A DNA stretch of 64,000 nucleotides, taken from positions 40,389,963-40,453,962 of the forward strand of contig NC_091936.1 of NCBI RefSeq assembly GCF_041260155.1. Direction: 5' to 3'. The notes beneath the pieces were generated by a model. The model was not told the DNA's origin and did not search any database. It was given only the letters and a program-made list of their open reading frames with translations. The translations under genes and the position numbers were made by a program. Source of the stretch: Ptychodera flava. Its lineage: Eukaryota; Hemichordata; Enteropneusta; Ptychoderidae. Of this stretch, positions 20,971 through 33,374 are shown piece by piece; the stretch's first letter is position 1; every line of letters starts with the position of its first letter.

Positions 20971-23900
20971 TCACATCAAACTGAACACCTGTGAGGGCGC
21001 CCTATTCGATGGCTGTGCTTTGGAGTTGTCCATTCTCTGGATTTCATCGACCAGTGAGTCGAGCTCACAGTTCCTAAGCGCGGCGAGGAGCTTCTGTTCC
21101 GACGCGCGTGGATAGTAGTTTCTCCATAGCAGTAGTCCCTGGTACGCTTGTTCTCTGGCGTCGTCAGAACTGTTCCTCACGATGGCACTAATCTCCTGCT
21201 CCAGTCTCCCGTCGTCGAAGTGAGGGGGCCATGGGAGACTGCGCAGAACGGATTTCCAGTTCTTCGCCATCCCCTTCTGAAGGAAGACGAAGATCTGTCG
21301 TAAACGATTACCTGCATGTGAAGAAGTATAGTCGAAGTATAGAATTGGTGTAACATCGTCTTTTCTCCAAAGAATGAGAGGGGACAAATTTATGAAACTG
21401 TCAAACATACATGCCCATATATTTCTACATTGCTAGTTTTAATGAATGCGTGCTTTGCACGAATAAATTTTACTCTTTGAACTATTCGAGATTTAAGCCT
21501 ATATTTTCCCCTTGGATAATATACTATTTTAATTCATCTTCAGTTCAAAATGCATTCTTGTCTGGTGAGATGCAGTTTTATGTAAAATACAGTCATTGCC
21601 CTGATTACGGCATGTTTATAATCAAGTACACGTATCACCATACCCTTTTTGTCCATATAGAAGCCAGACAAAATAGTGATGAAGTCTTAATTGCCCTGCA
21701 AAAAGTTTCGTCTCCCACAATATACAAGCAATATAACTTGTTTGCCCGATATAAGGAAACCAAACTTCGCTTCTCGCTGCCGTCGACGATCAAAGAAAGA
21801 AAGGTTTCGACTCACTGTCCGCTTCAGTATTACTAGTTGCCAAGGAAATAGCTTCTCTTTCTCCCTTGTAGTCGTGTACTATCTTAACGTAAGGTCTGTC
21901 AAGGTAGCGATGTATGATATCTTCAACTTTCTCCGCTTGTGCGGTCGAGCTTCTCGATTTCCCGCCCTCTCCAGCTTGCTTCGCTTTTTCTTTCGGCCCG
22001 ACCTTCATCTCATTGTCCTGTGACACCTGTGTCTTTTCCGTTGCTTTCGTCTGTTCCTCTGCCCTTCTACTCTCCTTTTCGTCGTCTCTTTCCCTGTCGC
22101 AGTTTTCATCGATTACGTTCAGTGAGTTTCTCTCTTCCTTGTCGTGAGAATCAACGTCAGCCTGGACACCAGTGTCAATCGAAGAGCGGATGCCTATGTT
22201 TCCTCTGCGCAGCAAAGCTGAAAACAACCGCGGAGGAGGAATTAACGCTCCATTTTATAAAAATCTAATGCATTCCTCTCTTTTACAGGAAACCAGCTGT
22301 TGTGTCCAACAATTTTAGCTTTTTCAATCAGCTGACATTAAATTTCCAAATCGATCTTTTAATTTTGGTATACTTACTCATTATCAAATTCTCAGCTTCA
22401 CTTCTCCGTCGATATCGAGCTTCAAATTTGTCTTCGACAAATCTGAAAAGAAGGAGCAATACAACTGAATGTCGAAACATGCACCTCTGCTTATCTTTGC
22501 TCTTTAGAAACACTTGTCGGAGACCAGCACCGAAAGAATAGGAAATAAAAAGAGTCAGATATAAAAAAGCAAAAGGTTTGACATAGATTTGTGACCACAC
22601 CATATATTTGAGCTCGGCAAATGCGAGCTTTAGCGATTCGGACCACCCGTACAATCCCTAAAACTGAAGTCGACAAAGACAAACCAATAACGACTCGGCA
22701 ATAATCTTATTCTATCGATGCAATGCGCCGCTTGGTAATGGATTTTACTCCTTTGATCGATCACCTAAAAATTGAAAAGTGACTTAACCCTTTCTTACCG
22801 TACTCCAAATTGCTCTGCGATGCTGTCTATAACTGGCCAGATCCATTCCTCTGGGGAGTCAAAATGCCGTACCCCTTGCGAGAGGGCTTGTTTGATCCCT
22901 TCAAAGTCACACTCAATAAACTTGCGGTAGCCGTGACTTCCTCGGCGATCCCCACAATCGAAAGTCCAGTGACGCAACTTTGCGCGATGATTGAAGGTTT
23001 CGCACGTCAACCAGCCATCGTCGTCAAGATAGAGCGGCGATTGGTCCTCGGTGCATTCCCAGTGATAGAGACGATTTCTACGAGAATTGTCGAAACAGTA
23101 ACAGACAAAATAGAAATTGAAAGTAGTCTATAGGTTGCCAAAAAATGAAAAGGAGGTTTAAAACGTGTTCATCGTTTGAATTTGAATATTTGGTTTGAAA
23201 TGTATTGTAGTTAGTAAGTTCGAGGACCGTTGTTTAACCCTCGGGAGAACAAAGAAAACAAAATTGGTCCGATTGTCTGACACTGTCATTTTAAACAGCC
23301 GATACAGCGAAGTAAAAGATTTGGAAAATGCGGAAATAATAACTTAAATACGTATTTGGCGACTAGAAAAACGTATGCCGATCCTTTCGCTGTAAATCTG
23401 GGCCACTCATTTTTGTTAGTTATACGGAGAATTTAACTGAGCTCGTACATTGTTTTTATTGTTCATGTTGTCGCCGTTTTTTACCAAGTGCTCCAGTCGA
23501 TAAAATTAATTTTTCATCAAAGAAGCCTAGCGTTGAAGTACTTTAGCATAGACAGTAGAAAAATAGACTTTCCCACAGTCAGTGGTTGTTCTCTACTCAA
23601 TTCATATGTGGCCTGATTATATGGACCGCGTACGTAAATGTAGCATTCAAACACTGAGCGGCGCCACCAATGACAGCTTGGATTATGTGCTTGATATCAA
23701 AATGCTCACGTGAGAAAACACCGAAACTACAAGTTGATGTTTTTGACAAGAAGCCTTTATGGAAAGCAAAATTTAGCATGGCTAAACACAAACCCCAGTG
23801 AAATAAACTTACTCTTCCTCAACGGTTGGCAAAAAGAATACCGCCCTGAATGTATTTGCAAAGCCGTCAAAGCAATGAGTCTGGTAAATCGATACCTACC

Positions 23901-24048
23901 TTCCGAGACAGGTAGACAGTGGACACGTGACGTAAAACAAATGCTGGCCGGCGAACCCCCTCCTTGGTGATTGTATTTTCTTCACAACTGCCTTGGCTCT
24001 CAATCTTCCCGGGCTCCTGCCTCGACGGGGACTTTCAGGACCACTCAT
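20971..24048 (-). CDS. Cys/His-domain plus death-domain protein, five exons
   Basis: Minus-strand exons: 24048-23900, 23077-22799, 22442-22378, 22217-21816, 21311-20971. All introns are GT-AG and the phases match (2, 2, 1, 1), giving 411 residues. Order: a basic Arg/Ser/Pro N-terminus (MSGPESPRRGRSPGR); an unrecognised Cys/His domain at about 50-142 (WEC, WLTC, NH, WTFDCG, SH); a short helical segment; a charged Glu/Lys-rich linker at about 165-298; and a death domain at about 300-390 (MAKNWKSVLRSLPWP, AREQAYQGLLLWRNYYP, LAALRNCELDSLVDEIQ). There is no signal peptide or membrane segment, so it is likely cytosolic or nuclear. The death domain closely resembles that of the convergent gene ending at 17964, with the LPWP and REQAY motifs in common. 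A role as an adaptor in apoptosis or innate immunity is inference. Confidence 0.85.
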
Positions 24049-24121
24049 GCTGTCACGAAAATCAAGTGAATCATTTCAGTAACCACTGGATAGTCTGAAG
24101 ATAATGACAAACTTTCTTTAA

Positions 24122-24423
24122 GGCAGAATGCGCCTCTTAGACAGACATTCCGGCTCCAAAACTTTAACAATTCTTTTGTGGTCTACCTCTTCTTGGGGCT
24201 TATTTTGTAGTCCATGGAGTAAACTAAAGTCTTTGCCTACTTACTTTTGTGACACAGGTATGGCGGCCATTTTGAATTTAAAGTGTCGGTAAATATTGGG
24301 TAATTTGTTTCTCTGGGGCCAAATTTTGCACGGTGTCCCCACTCCCCATTTTTATTCTTGATTTCAAAAGGGAAATTTTGAACGAAAGTTGGGGGGGTCA
24401 TTCAATTTCGAGGGGCATACTTC
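24122..24423 (-). mobile_element. MITE, introner family copy D (reverse orientation)
   Basis: Starts after TTAA at 24118-24121 with GGCAGAATGCGCCTC, contains ATGGCGGCCATTTTGAAT and CACGGTGTCCCCACT, and ends near GGGGCATACTTCC followed by a decayed TTAG. It lies just upstream of the minus-strand death-domain gene. Confidence 0.8.
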
Positions 24424-24659
24424 CTTAGTTGCAATTTCCTGTGTTTGCCCTACTCGTTAACAAAGTTCATGCCCTATTGCAGTCGTATATGCGTTCATAT
24501 TATGCGAGATTTCGCCAGTATAGCCAATGAGGTAAACACAAATGTACAAAGTCACATTATTTTTTAAGATGAAATGATTGATGAAACACCTTCTAAGAAT
24601 CAACGTCGCGAGATCAAATCATGTCCATGGAAATTGTACTCATGTAATTCATATGTTAA

Positions 24660-24878
24660 AGGGATACAAAGCCTTCGTATGGGACCCATACGACCAATGT
24701 AAACACTGTATCCAAGGTACGATTTTGATTGATGAGAGTTAATCATGTCCGTCATAATCTACATCGTATAATTTAAATGTTGCAGTTATGATAATGAGGT
24801 GAATCTCGATATTGTGCGGGGAATACATTGTTTGTAAACAAGAAACTCACGCAAGCGCAGTTACGACGATCGTTTCCC
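24660..24878. mobile_element. TTAA-flanked MITE, same family as 48858-49096
   Basis: Bounded by TTAA at 24656-24659 and 24879-24882. It shares, in reverse orientation, the ATAATTTAAATGTTGC and ACATTGTTTGTAAACAAGAAAC blocks with the copy at 48858-49096. Non-coding. Confidence 0.75.
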
Positions 24879-24882
24879 TTAA

Positions 24883-26317
24883 GTATAACCTCGCTGTACC
24901 GTGTGCAAAGTCTTTCGTTTTGCTGTTGTGGCTGTCGGAACATTAACATGTATTTCTGCTGTATACTAGCAGAGTATTTAAATGGATTGAAAGACTTTAA
25001 TAGCATAAACTGTAATCTATTTCTCTAAAGGTTCGTCCTGTACAAATGACAGGAGAAGGTGTGTTTGTCGACTACTTTCCAGTCTGTTTCATGATGACAT
25101 CAATACTCTTTTCTCTGACAATACAATAAAGACATGAATATTGCCTAAAGACGTGACTTTCTCCGACCAGCATCGCAACAAGTTCAGATCCAACAGGCAG
25201 GAACGACAAGCACCGTCTTGTGATCTTGTATACCATTGACCCCGAAGTTGCCATGGCGACTCGGTGGACATAGCTAAGTGTCAGCCCAGTGTCACCACGC
25301 ACAGTGTCAAGCCGACCGTGTCAAACTGTAAACTTATCCGTTGTTTAAACATATCAGTTGGTTGAGAAAACATCCAAACAAAGAATTTGAGATTTACCTT
25401 GAAATACAAAATACACTTGACGTGCTTCAAACATCTGGCTATCCTAAACGCTAAGGCAGTTTACAGAAACACGTTCGCACAGCAGGTGGTTGAAATTGAA
25501 CAGCTACAATCGGTATAGATCTACCATAAGCCTCTCCACTTCTAAGCTGACCTAGACAAAAGTTAATTTACAGTCAACCAGTCACGAGAGTTTGGATTTC
25601 TTCGGACCGAGTGAAAATGAATTGAAGCGTCGAAACTGATACAACTTTGTTTGTTTTATTTTACAAAACAGCATCGGCGTCAAAATTCCAAGTTTTTGTT
25701 GGACTCCTGATCGCTTTCATGATGCACCTATCGAATTTCACGTGACAATGTTGAATGCGCTATCCTTTGTGGAAAGAATAGAATGAACTTTTTCGTCGAA
25801 AACTGAAATCTGAACTTGATGATATTTCTGTACGAGAGTTTAATTTTAGTTATACGTTCACAAGTCATGTGCAGGGCGTGAGTTTTCCCTTTCTTGACGA
25901 GTGCCAATTAAATCTGAGCGTTTTGAGTTTGTATGACTCGGCTAATCTGCTGCAAGACGATATTCAGGGGAACTTGTCCCGCAGTTCTGCATACGGTTTC
26001 GTAGATCATTTACGCCTCGAGTACGGAGATATCCTGTGATACATGAAACCTCATATGCAGATCTGCAAAATCTCCTTGGTCTTGTTTCTTGAATACAAAC
26101 TTAATAACACATGCACAGCTACAACAAGAATTAATATAATTGACGCTAGTATGTTATGGAATTCGAATCATTCATTGGAACCAAGAAAGCTAAAGCTAGA
26201 GAAAGTTGCCGGGGACAGCATGGGCTGGGTTCAGTCGGGGGAAATACGGAGGTTAAAGTTTATTCGAATACGCAGGTGGTAGATGGTAGAAAGAGGAAAA
26301 GTATGAAGTCTCCATAC
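24883..26317. other. No gene seen
   Basis: Given the orphan exon at 26318-26596, later exons of a second gene (perhaps with a death domain) would be expected here on the minus strand. I found none with convincing splice phases. The minus frame at 25072-25302 was considered and not accepted. Confidence 0.4.
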
Positions 26318-26596
26318 CCAAACTGGACTTCCAAAGACTCCATGAGTTTCTTCATCCAAAGAGTACCGGCTTCTTTAGCGAGGTACGGCTGGCCCTGTAT
26401 TACTGCGCGGCTGAATCCCTCTAAATCAGTTCCGTGCCGTTTCTGCAGCTTGTGAGGGCCACGCACCTCACCGCACTCGAACTTCCAGTTGTTAATGTGT
26501 GCGATGTGCGAGTAACGTTGGCACGACAGGTAGCCGTGCTCGTCGATGAAAATGGCGCCGCCATCATGAATACACTGCCACGCGAGGACTTTGTCT
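26318..26596 (-). CDS. Orphan exon encoding a second Cys/His domain
   Basis: A 279-nt exon between an acceptor (TTGCTCAG) and a donor (GG|GTATGG), phase 2 on both sides. Length and phases are identical to exon 2 of the gene at 20971-24048. Ungapped comparison of the translations keeps Cys at 8, 25 and 41, His at 30 and 48, Trp at 6 and 37, and the WxFxCG and RGxH signatures; about 20 of the first 60 residues are identical. It lies upstream of the first exon of that gene, so it is either part of a separate tandem paralogue or a remnant. No partner exons were found. The function is unknown; metal binding is inferred only from the Cys/His spacing. Confidence 0.65.
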
Positions 26597-28332
26597 CTGA
26601 GCAAGAGAAAATGCAGAGCATGTTTTACAGACTGAGAAAATGAACTGCGGACAAGGATGGCTAGGTTTGACGCTCAAACAACTGCATAAGAGGTGTTCTT
26701 CCATAATTATTATACATTTTCTCAAGAAAACTTTCGACAAATAAGGGTCTTCTTAGAAATTACACAGACAGTAAAGTCATGATTTGTTTCAATCCGGAAT
26801 CAGTACTCAAAAGATAGGAAGACATATTTGCCCATTTCAGAAACTTGTGCATTATTTTCCTATGCAATGCATATTTTGAGTTAATGGAACATGAAGCCCC
26901 CTTGGAACTCAAGACGTCTTCGTTTTGTAAAAAACGATTACCTATGTCCAGAAATTCCCTTAAAAAGAGTAAAAGTTTGCTTTGTATGCCAACAAATGAC
27001 CCTGAGTAACTATTAAACTTTATTAAACTGTCATATCCAGCGTTTTGAGAAGCTGAAATTCTGTCAGACTAGGACTACACGACGCCGAAAGTAAAATGAA
27101 ATCTGGAGGAATCCACACCATCTTTGCTCCTTAATAATTTAAGGGAAATATATGTAGAGTAGTAGTTTTACATCATCAGCTGTTCCTTTTAGCGAAACGT
27201 TCGATCATAATGAGACTCGATGTTACTATTAAAGTTTGCTCAACAACAATGGCGCCAAAAGCAGGACTTGTGGACGGCGTCAACGATATCATAAATTTCT
27301 AAGTCTCGCAGTGTACTGGTTGACCGTTTCTTTCTGGCGACAACTCATCGGCGAAAAACAAAATCGTGGTAGAATATACTTACTGCTGCGGGCATCCACT
27401 CACAGGGCAGCTGACTACAAGCAGGTATCGGACCATCCTAGTCTACGATAGGGACTCAGGCTGAGGTCTCTGTGAAGGAGAGCAACAATGGACCGTCATG
27501 GCAACGCACCTGGTAAAACGAGAACAAGCCAAACCAATCGTCGCAGTTATGTTTCTCCTCCCAACCTGGGCCTCGGAGGTTTGTTATCAGGTAATATGTT
27601 CGGAAGCACGCGATATACAATAGACTTGAATGGTGTGAGTTTCTAATGTGAGGGCGGTGTAAATGGATCCGAGTTGTGTATCCGTTGCTAGGTTTGTGTA
27701 TACAGTACTCGAGTAGTCAACAATCCTTCTCACTGCAAAATTCTCAAGAGGTTAAAGGAAGAGGACAGATATTCTGCTTTGGAGCGGTCGCTACAGAGAA
27801 TCCACAATGAAACGTGTAATGATATACATGCAGTAACGTTTACCGTCAGCAGTGTGAGGGCGTTTCACTGGGTTTCCTGTAAAGCGCTTCTTCTCTACAT
27901 TCATTCGGGCAAAGAATCCACCAATATAGATCTATTCGTCACAAACGAGCAAACAAGTCCATGCAGGAAGATGGCGAATGAGCTACCATTGTTGATTCCA
28001 AGTCTTCCTGGGCACGTGGTTTACGTTTCCATGGAGATATTATATCCATCGTTGAACTGTTATATACAATGGCATGTTTAACGATCACGTCCATGTCAAT
28101 TAATGTAACTGCGGTCTGGTCCAGGCCTGATTCTGTCGACCGATTAGTGCGATGAGTATATCAAGTCAAGCTGACACTCGAGCATAAAGCTATAATAGAA
28201 GAGCTCTGTGAGAGTATGTTTCCAGTAATCATGGTAGCTGTCAATTCCAATCTTCATAAGATTTGCGGTGAATTGGTAGTCGACGGGACAACGTAATAAG
28301 TGCTAAATTATGGAAAGCGCGCTTGTTCGATA
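26597..28332. other. No established gene
   Basis: Contains one plausible first exon at 27488-27590 (listed separately). Other open frames carry no recognisable domain. No 5' exon for the minus-strand orphan exon was identified. Confidence 0.4.
27488..27590 (+). CDS. Possible first exon of an unidentified gene
   Basis: The ATG sits in a good context (AACAATGG), with 34 codons of basic, Ser/Arg/Pro-rich sequence (MDRHGNAPGKTRTSQTN...) up to a strong-looking donor TCAG|GTAATA in phase 1. No downstream exon could be matched, so this is weak. It could be chance. Confidence 0.2.
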
Positions 28333-28467
28333 GCCGCTCCCATGCTGTGGAATTCCCTTTTGGTTTCTATTCGAAACGCACCTTCCCTGTATTCTTTTAA
28401 AACACAACTTAAAACCCATCTCTTCAGGAAGGCATACAGAGTACAATATTTCTATTTCTCACAGTGA
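28333..28467 (+). mobile_element. CR1/L2-like LINE: C-terminal end of the polymerase ORF
   Basis: The frame reads MLWNSLLVSIRNAPSLYSFK and then KTHLFRKAY before a stop. This is the typical C-terminal tail (WN-LP--IR-A-S---FK--LKTHLF--AY) of CR1/L2/Crack-type LINE polymerases. The upstream part is missing, as usual for 5'-truncated insertions. Confidence 0.7.
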
Positions 28468-29589
28468 GGAAAATGAAGTGTTTTCCAATTATGTTTTAAA
28501 AGTTGAACCTCTTAGCGTGTACAATTTGATATTTTTTACCAGACTGCTTAGTTTTACATTAGCTCGAGTGTGTGTGTGTGCGTGTTTATGTGTGCATGTT
28601 TGTTGTTACAGCCAAATTGCCTATTTACCTTTTGGTGCATTTCAAGCTGGAACAGCTATGATTCTTTGATCTCTAAATTCAACTTTGTTTATACCTTTTA
28701 AGAAATTTGTATATGGCCCTCTAGAGGCCAGGAATGTGCCTCCTTTTGATGTCATTGTCTCTGAGGTTGTGACCTCAATCAATTACATAACAGCTTGAGG
28801 TATTTGAGAGTAGGGTGAAAGCATGGTGTGATGTGGCAATCTTGTTCAGAGAGCTGATTGGTTTCTAGGTTTTGTTTGAATGATGCTGAACCAACAAATG
28901 GAATAAATTGTCAACCGCCCGGTGGCTTTAATTATATTGGTAAGCTTTAAGCTGTTTTCAGTTGTGTATTTTGATACAGAAATTACGAAGTCATGCATTT
29001 TGAAATGGACCAGGTTGGAAACATTCTGTATGAGCAACAGAGATTGTTGTGTATGTACTTCTCGTCCAAAATTTTTGTATTTCTTTATTTTGGCGTGGGA
29101 GCATATTTGACGACATTGGCTATTTGAAATGAATTTTGGTTTTTGCATGAACAGTGGGACATTTCTTCAGTCTTTGATGTACAAAATGGACTCGTACAAT
29201 GGAACAATTATTTGAATATTATGAACATCTTCATATGCGTTTCGGTGCTGATTGTAGGTTTTTTCTACTGTCACTGTGCATGTATTTCCTAATATTTATT
29301 GTTCCTTGTACTTAATGTGTTAGTCCAGAGCAGTGCTGACCCAGAACCTATATAAACAGACTGAGCCAGACTAGCAGAAATAAAAGAGAAATAAGTAAAG
29401 ACTGAATGGAATACTGTGTGTCCTTTGAAGATATTCAGGTCAGATTATTTAATTTATTATCATAGAGGACTAACTCAATTAGCAACAGAGTCACAACTGG
29501 GTAGTTTTCGTCAGAAGATGTCACCACTGCAGTACGCAGAAATGGCACCTACATTTGTAATGTTACTTTTATTTTTATGACAACTTTTA
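28468..29589. other. Probable LINE 3' UTR, with a GT-rich stretch
   Basis: No gene seen between the LINE coding tail and the LINE-type 3' terminus at ~29684. A short GT-rich tract lies at ~28568-28605. It may all belong to one insertion, but a 1.2-kb 3' UTR is long and two fragments are possible. Confidence 0.4.
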
Positions 29590-29684
29590 TGTACTTTTCT
29601 TTAATCTATAGGTGTTGTAAAGCGCTTTTATATTTTATACTACTATGTAATGCGCTATAGAAGAAATAAATATTATTATTATTA
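29590..29684 (+). mobile_element. LINE 3' terminus with ATT microsatellite tail
   Basis: Contains TTGTAAAGCGCTTTTATA and ATGCGCTATAGAAGAAATAA, then ATTATTATTATT. This GCGC stem region followed by an (ATT)n-type tail is characteristic of CR1/L2-group 3' ends. Confidence 0.65.
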
Positions 29685-29754
29685 AATTTGTCATCCTGCA
29701 CACGGCGTAACTCCATAATAATGTTTACCATTTTACCAGGGAATATAAAGTCAT

Positions 29755-29756
<2 letters not shown>

Positions 29757-29836
<80 letters not shown>
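29757..29836. repeat. (TA)n microsatellite
   Basis: About 80 bp of uninterrupted TA dinucleotides. Confidence 0.95.
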
Positions 29837-29841
<5 letters not shown>

Positions 29842-30170
29842 CCGATAATGAGGATACATTATTTAAGGATGATGAGAACATGCAAAAAGCTTATTTTGGC
29901 GCGATTTTTCCCCGTGATCGCGTTCTAACTGTACCAATAATAATTCACAAATAAAGTCCATCGCTGCTTTATGGCAAGCCCTACAAAACATGGCGCCCTC
30001 AATCGTGAATTGACGTAAATGTTGAGTGTACTCCTGCTACGGTGCAATTCTGAGAGCTTATTGCCGCGATATCATGCATTTTATTAACTCCAAACCTGAG
30101 TATTAGGAGTTACATACACAGTACACATACAGAGTGACTGTTTCTCTTTATTCTTCTCTGTAAGTTTTGA
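29837..30170. other. No gene seen
   Basis: Nothing recognised. Confidence 0.4.
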
Positions 30171-30500
30171 TATCTGTATGCGCCTTGAGGACAGATATTC
30201 TACTCTCTCAAAACTATACAATTCTTTTCTTTTGGTCTACTACTTGTGGTGGAGTAAATGAAGTTTTCAAGGGCTTAAATTTGTGAAAATTGAACATTGT
30301 TTTTCCCACTACATTAATAAAGAGATGGCTGCCATGTTGAATTTCAAGTGTCGAGAAAAATTGGATAATCTGTTCCTCCAGTACCAAAATTTGCACAGTG
30401 ACCCCTGATTTCGACAGAAAATGGTTTATAGTCCACCCACGGAAAGCTTGAGAAGAAGTTTAGTTTTCATTTTCGAAGCGCATAGTACCCATAATAATTA
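30171..30500 (-). mobile_element. MITE, introner family copy E (reverse orientation, eroded ends)
   Basis: Contains TATGCGCCTTGAGGACAG, GATGGCTGCCATGTTGAAT, TGCACAGTGACCCCTGATTT and a right end near CGAAGCGCATAGTACC. TTAA flanks are no longer exact. Confidence 0.75.
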
Positions 30501-31065
30501 AGGTCTGCATTTCGGTAAATGTGTAATAGATTTGACGGAGTTTATGGTGACTAGACGTGTGTAGCATTAGATAAATGTCCATGAACAAACAACCTGCTCA
30601 TTGCCATACCGACCCGCATTTCCGTTGTTGATCGACTTTGTTTAATTCTTCCCGATCAACATATAGTTTGGACATCAATAAATAGGCCTTTATTTGCACC
30701 GGCAACATTTGCTGCAGTGTTCGTAATGTCGTTTTGTGGTTTGCACAGTTCCTACTGAGAAAGTCAACAGAATTAACAGGGATAGAGGGCTACTGGTGCT
30801 TTTCAAACACTGGATGCACAAAACACGCTGACCCTTCCCCTTCTCCTTGACCCTAAACAAAAACACTCCCCTATGCCAAAAATGAATTGCATTTCAATAG
30901 CAAGCCTGGTACATTCCCTATAGAAATGCAAATGTGCCAACCATTTGCCTTGTCAACTTCATCTCTCCTTGTACATGTGCAGCCGGTCAGCATATTGTTG
31001 ACAGTGCAGTGTTCATCAGCACAATATTGTTGAGAATATGTGTGTTGGCAATCCAACTAATTGGC
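30501..31065. other. No gene seen
   Basis: No coding signal or repeat recognised. Confidence 0.4.
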
Positions 31066-31095
31066 GACGATGATGATGTTGATGGTGATGATGTC

Positions 31096-31142
<47 letters not shown>

Positions 31143-31212
31143 CGATAGAGGTGGTATTGGTGGTGATGGTGATGATGGTGATGATAGAGGTGGTGGTGGT
31201 GTTGATGAGTAC

Positions 31213-31272
<60 letters not shown>

Positions 31273-31277
31273 AGAGG

Positions 31278-31332
<55 letters not shown>

Positions 31333-31357
31333 AGTGGTGGTGGTGGTGGTGGTGATC
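31066..31357. repeat. (GAT)n-type trinucleotide repeat
   Basis: GATGAT arrays with GGT and GAC interruptions. The poly-Asp, poly-Met and poly-His frames through it are artefacts of the repeat. Confidence 0.9.
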
Positions 31358-32585
31358 GAGTGGCTTGTAATATGGGATCACCTAAAACCCTGCTTCATGC
31401 ACAAGATGAAATTGCCCTTCCCCATGAAAAATGGTGTCTTCCCAATCGCACCAACCCTGTTCACTATTAATTAGGTCCAGGCCCTCTTGTCGCTGAAATT
31501 TTTCACTATCCAACAAAATAATAATTAACAAAATTGAGAAATTGTCGCCACAATATGGCTATGTGATGCGACCTGTGTATTGTGATTTTAGTCACCGTCA
31601 AAGGATGATATAAAGGGTACAGATATTTGTTGCTTACTTCACAAGTACAAATCTGGCGCCGAACTCTACACTGTCTACAAGATGATAGGTCAAAGTGTTT
31701 TTAGGCGTGGCGCTAGAGTCAAAATTTTACATTATACAAAATTCTTCTCGGTTCTATGGAAGTGCCCCCGGGTCCCCAGCTTACTATACACGATGTACTG
31801 CATTTTGTCATCTGGATTAACGTTAGCATTGTGTCATCATCCACGGACTTTCACATTCGTCTTTTCAAAAACCGACTGATCACATGCCGTATGTCTATTC
31901 CCGCGCAAAGAAAGTATTTGTGCACTTTTATTGTTACCTTTACGGCCCTCTTTGACCTGATTTCACCAACCCTGAAAGCACCGGAACACAGATACATGAC
32001 TTGCATCATAAATTTAGCAATGTTGTGTGAATCCATATTAAGCATATTACAGCCAACTCTTTGTTGGTTTTCACTTTCGCGGAAAATTTAGGCTAGCCCT
32101 TCAACATTGGCTGCCTACGCAGCATGTAATTCGAGGATCTAACTTCACTTGCGATCACAACGCATGGCTTGGCTTGAAATTCTGACCAGTGTGACCGGTA
32201 GAACGTCAACGCTTTGTGATGCAGTTTGCCCCTTTGCTGAACCCAAATCTTCTTGGTTGTTTTCATGTAGAAGCATGATCACGGCAAAACGCATACGTCA
32301 CCACAACACCATAGGCACTTTGAGACCCCTTTTGCTGCTGCAGGAACTCTTTCTCTATCTATGCATGACCACAGCTACCGAGGGACATACAGAATTAGAA
32401 CGTGTATTGCAATCGATCGGAGGAAGTATATCAGGGCTGTCTATGCGGCACTGTCTGCTCGATACAGGTAAGCCAATACAACGCAAAGCTTTCCAATAAG
32501 TTTGAAGGAACCACTCAGTATTACCTTTGAGCAACGTCGCCAGAAAGCATTGTTCCGACGCCGCGCCCTTGTCGTTCGGCACACA
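31358..32585. other. No established gene
   Basis: Open frames at 31756-32091 (+) and 32149-32499 (+) begin with ATG and are of moderate length, but neither resembles a family I know and no splice partners fit. Confidence 0.35.
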
Positions 32586-32814
32586 GTCCATGTAGCCGAC
32601 AATGAGATGCAAATGATATGCGGTCAAGGTCTCCTCACCTAACTTTCAGCTGGTTCTTCACTTTCGACTATTTTTATAGTATTTTTACAAAGGCACAGAC
32701 TTATTCTACCTGCAACTTAAAACTGATAGTGATTTTGTAGCTCATTCTTTACTATTTTTCATAGTTTTTGGTAGCCGGTAACAGACACTTCGTGTTCGTG
32801 TCGGCTACATGGAC
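32586..32814 (+). mobile_element. MITE with GTCCATGTAGCCGAC termini, left member of an inverted pair
   Basis: 229 bp. The ends GTCCATGTAGCCGAC and GTCGGCTACATGGAC are a perfect inverted repeat. It is repeated almost exactly, inverted, at 33375-33604. Confidence 0.85.
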
Positions 32815-33374
32815 GATCTGCCTGTCGTTCTGTCGACTTTCACAGGTGCTATTGTGGAGTAACACGTTTCTCTCGCGATATTTGCACAAGAACTCGCCAT
32901 CCAGTGTTAAAAACGTTGTAGATTGGCGATCAAACCTCGATAAGAAAAGATTCCTGCTGTGTAAAAAGTTTGGGCCTTAAATATATTCCTTTCTTCCGGT
33001 TAGTTCTGGTGTTATAGTACATGTACCGATAACTTGACAACAAACTCCGCCCCGGGCATAATATTTATGAGATGTCTAACATAAAATAATTTTATGATCC
33101 ACAAAAGTAAACACACAAAAACTTCACTTGTCCTCATCGGTAGGCCAAAAAGGAATTTACAAATTTCTCTCACACTCCATTCGTTGTATCTTCGACCATG
33201 CCGTGATAGTCTCCATGATATGGTGACAATTTATCTTGCCAGCTTGGCGACCTTGAATAACAATATACTGTAGCGCAAATAAAGGATTGAGCGCTCTAGG
33301 GAAGGTGACCATTTGCCCGATGTTAGGGGCAATTGGTCTCCTGCCTCGAGGATACACCCTTGTTTGGGCAGATC
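32815..33374. other. Spacer between the inverted MITE pair
   Basis: About 560 bp with no recognisable coding content. Its outermost ~8 bp on both sides (CGATCTGCC and its complement) continue the inverted repeat. Confidence 0.5.

Noticed and set aside
25072-25302. Minus-strand frame considered as a later exon of the orphan Cys/His gene
   Set aside because: No acceptor or donor in the needed phase 2 or 1, and no similarity to the linker or death-domain exons.
31016-31474. Poly-Asp, poly-Met and poly-His open frames
   Set aside because: Artefact of a GAT trinucleotide array open on both strands.
31756-32091. ATG-started 111-codon frame with hydrophobic stretches
   Set aside because: No family resemblance, no splice partners and no codon regularity beyond chance; could be revisited with transcripts.
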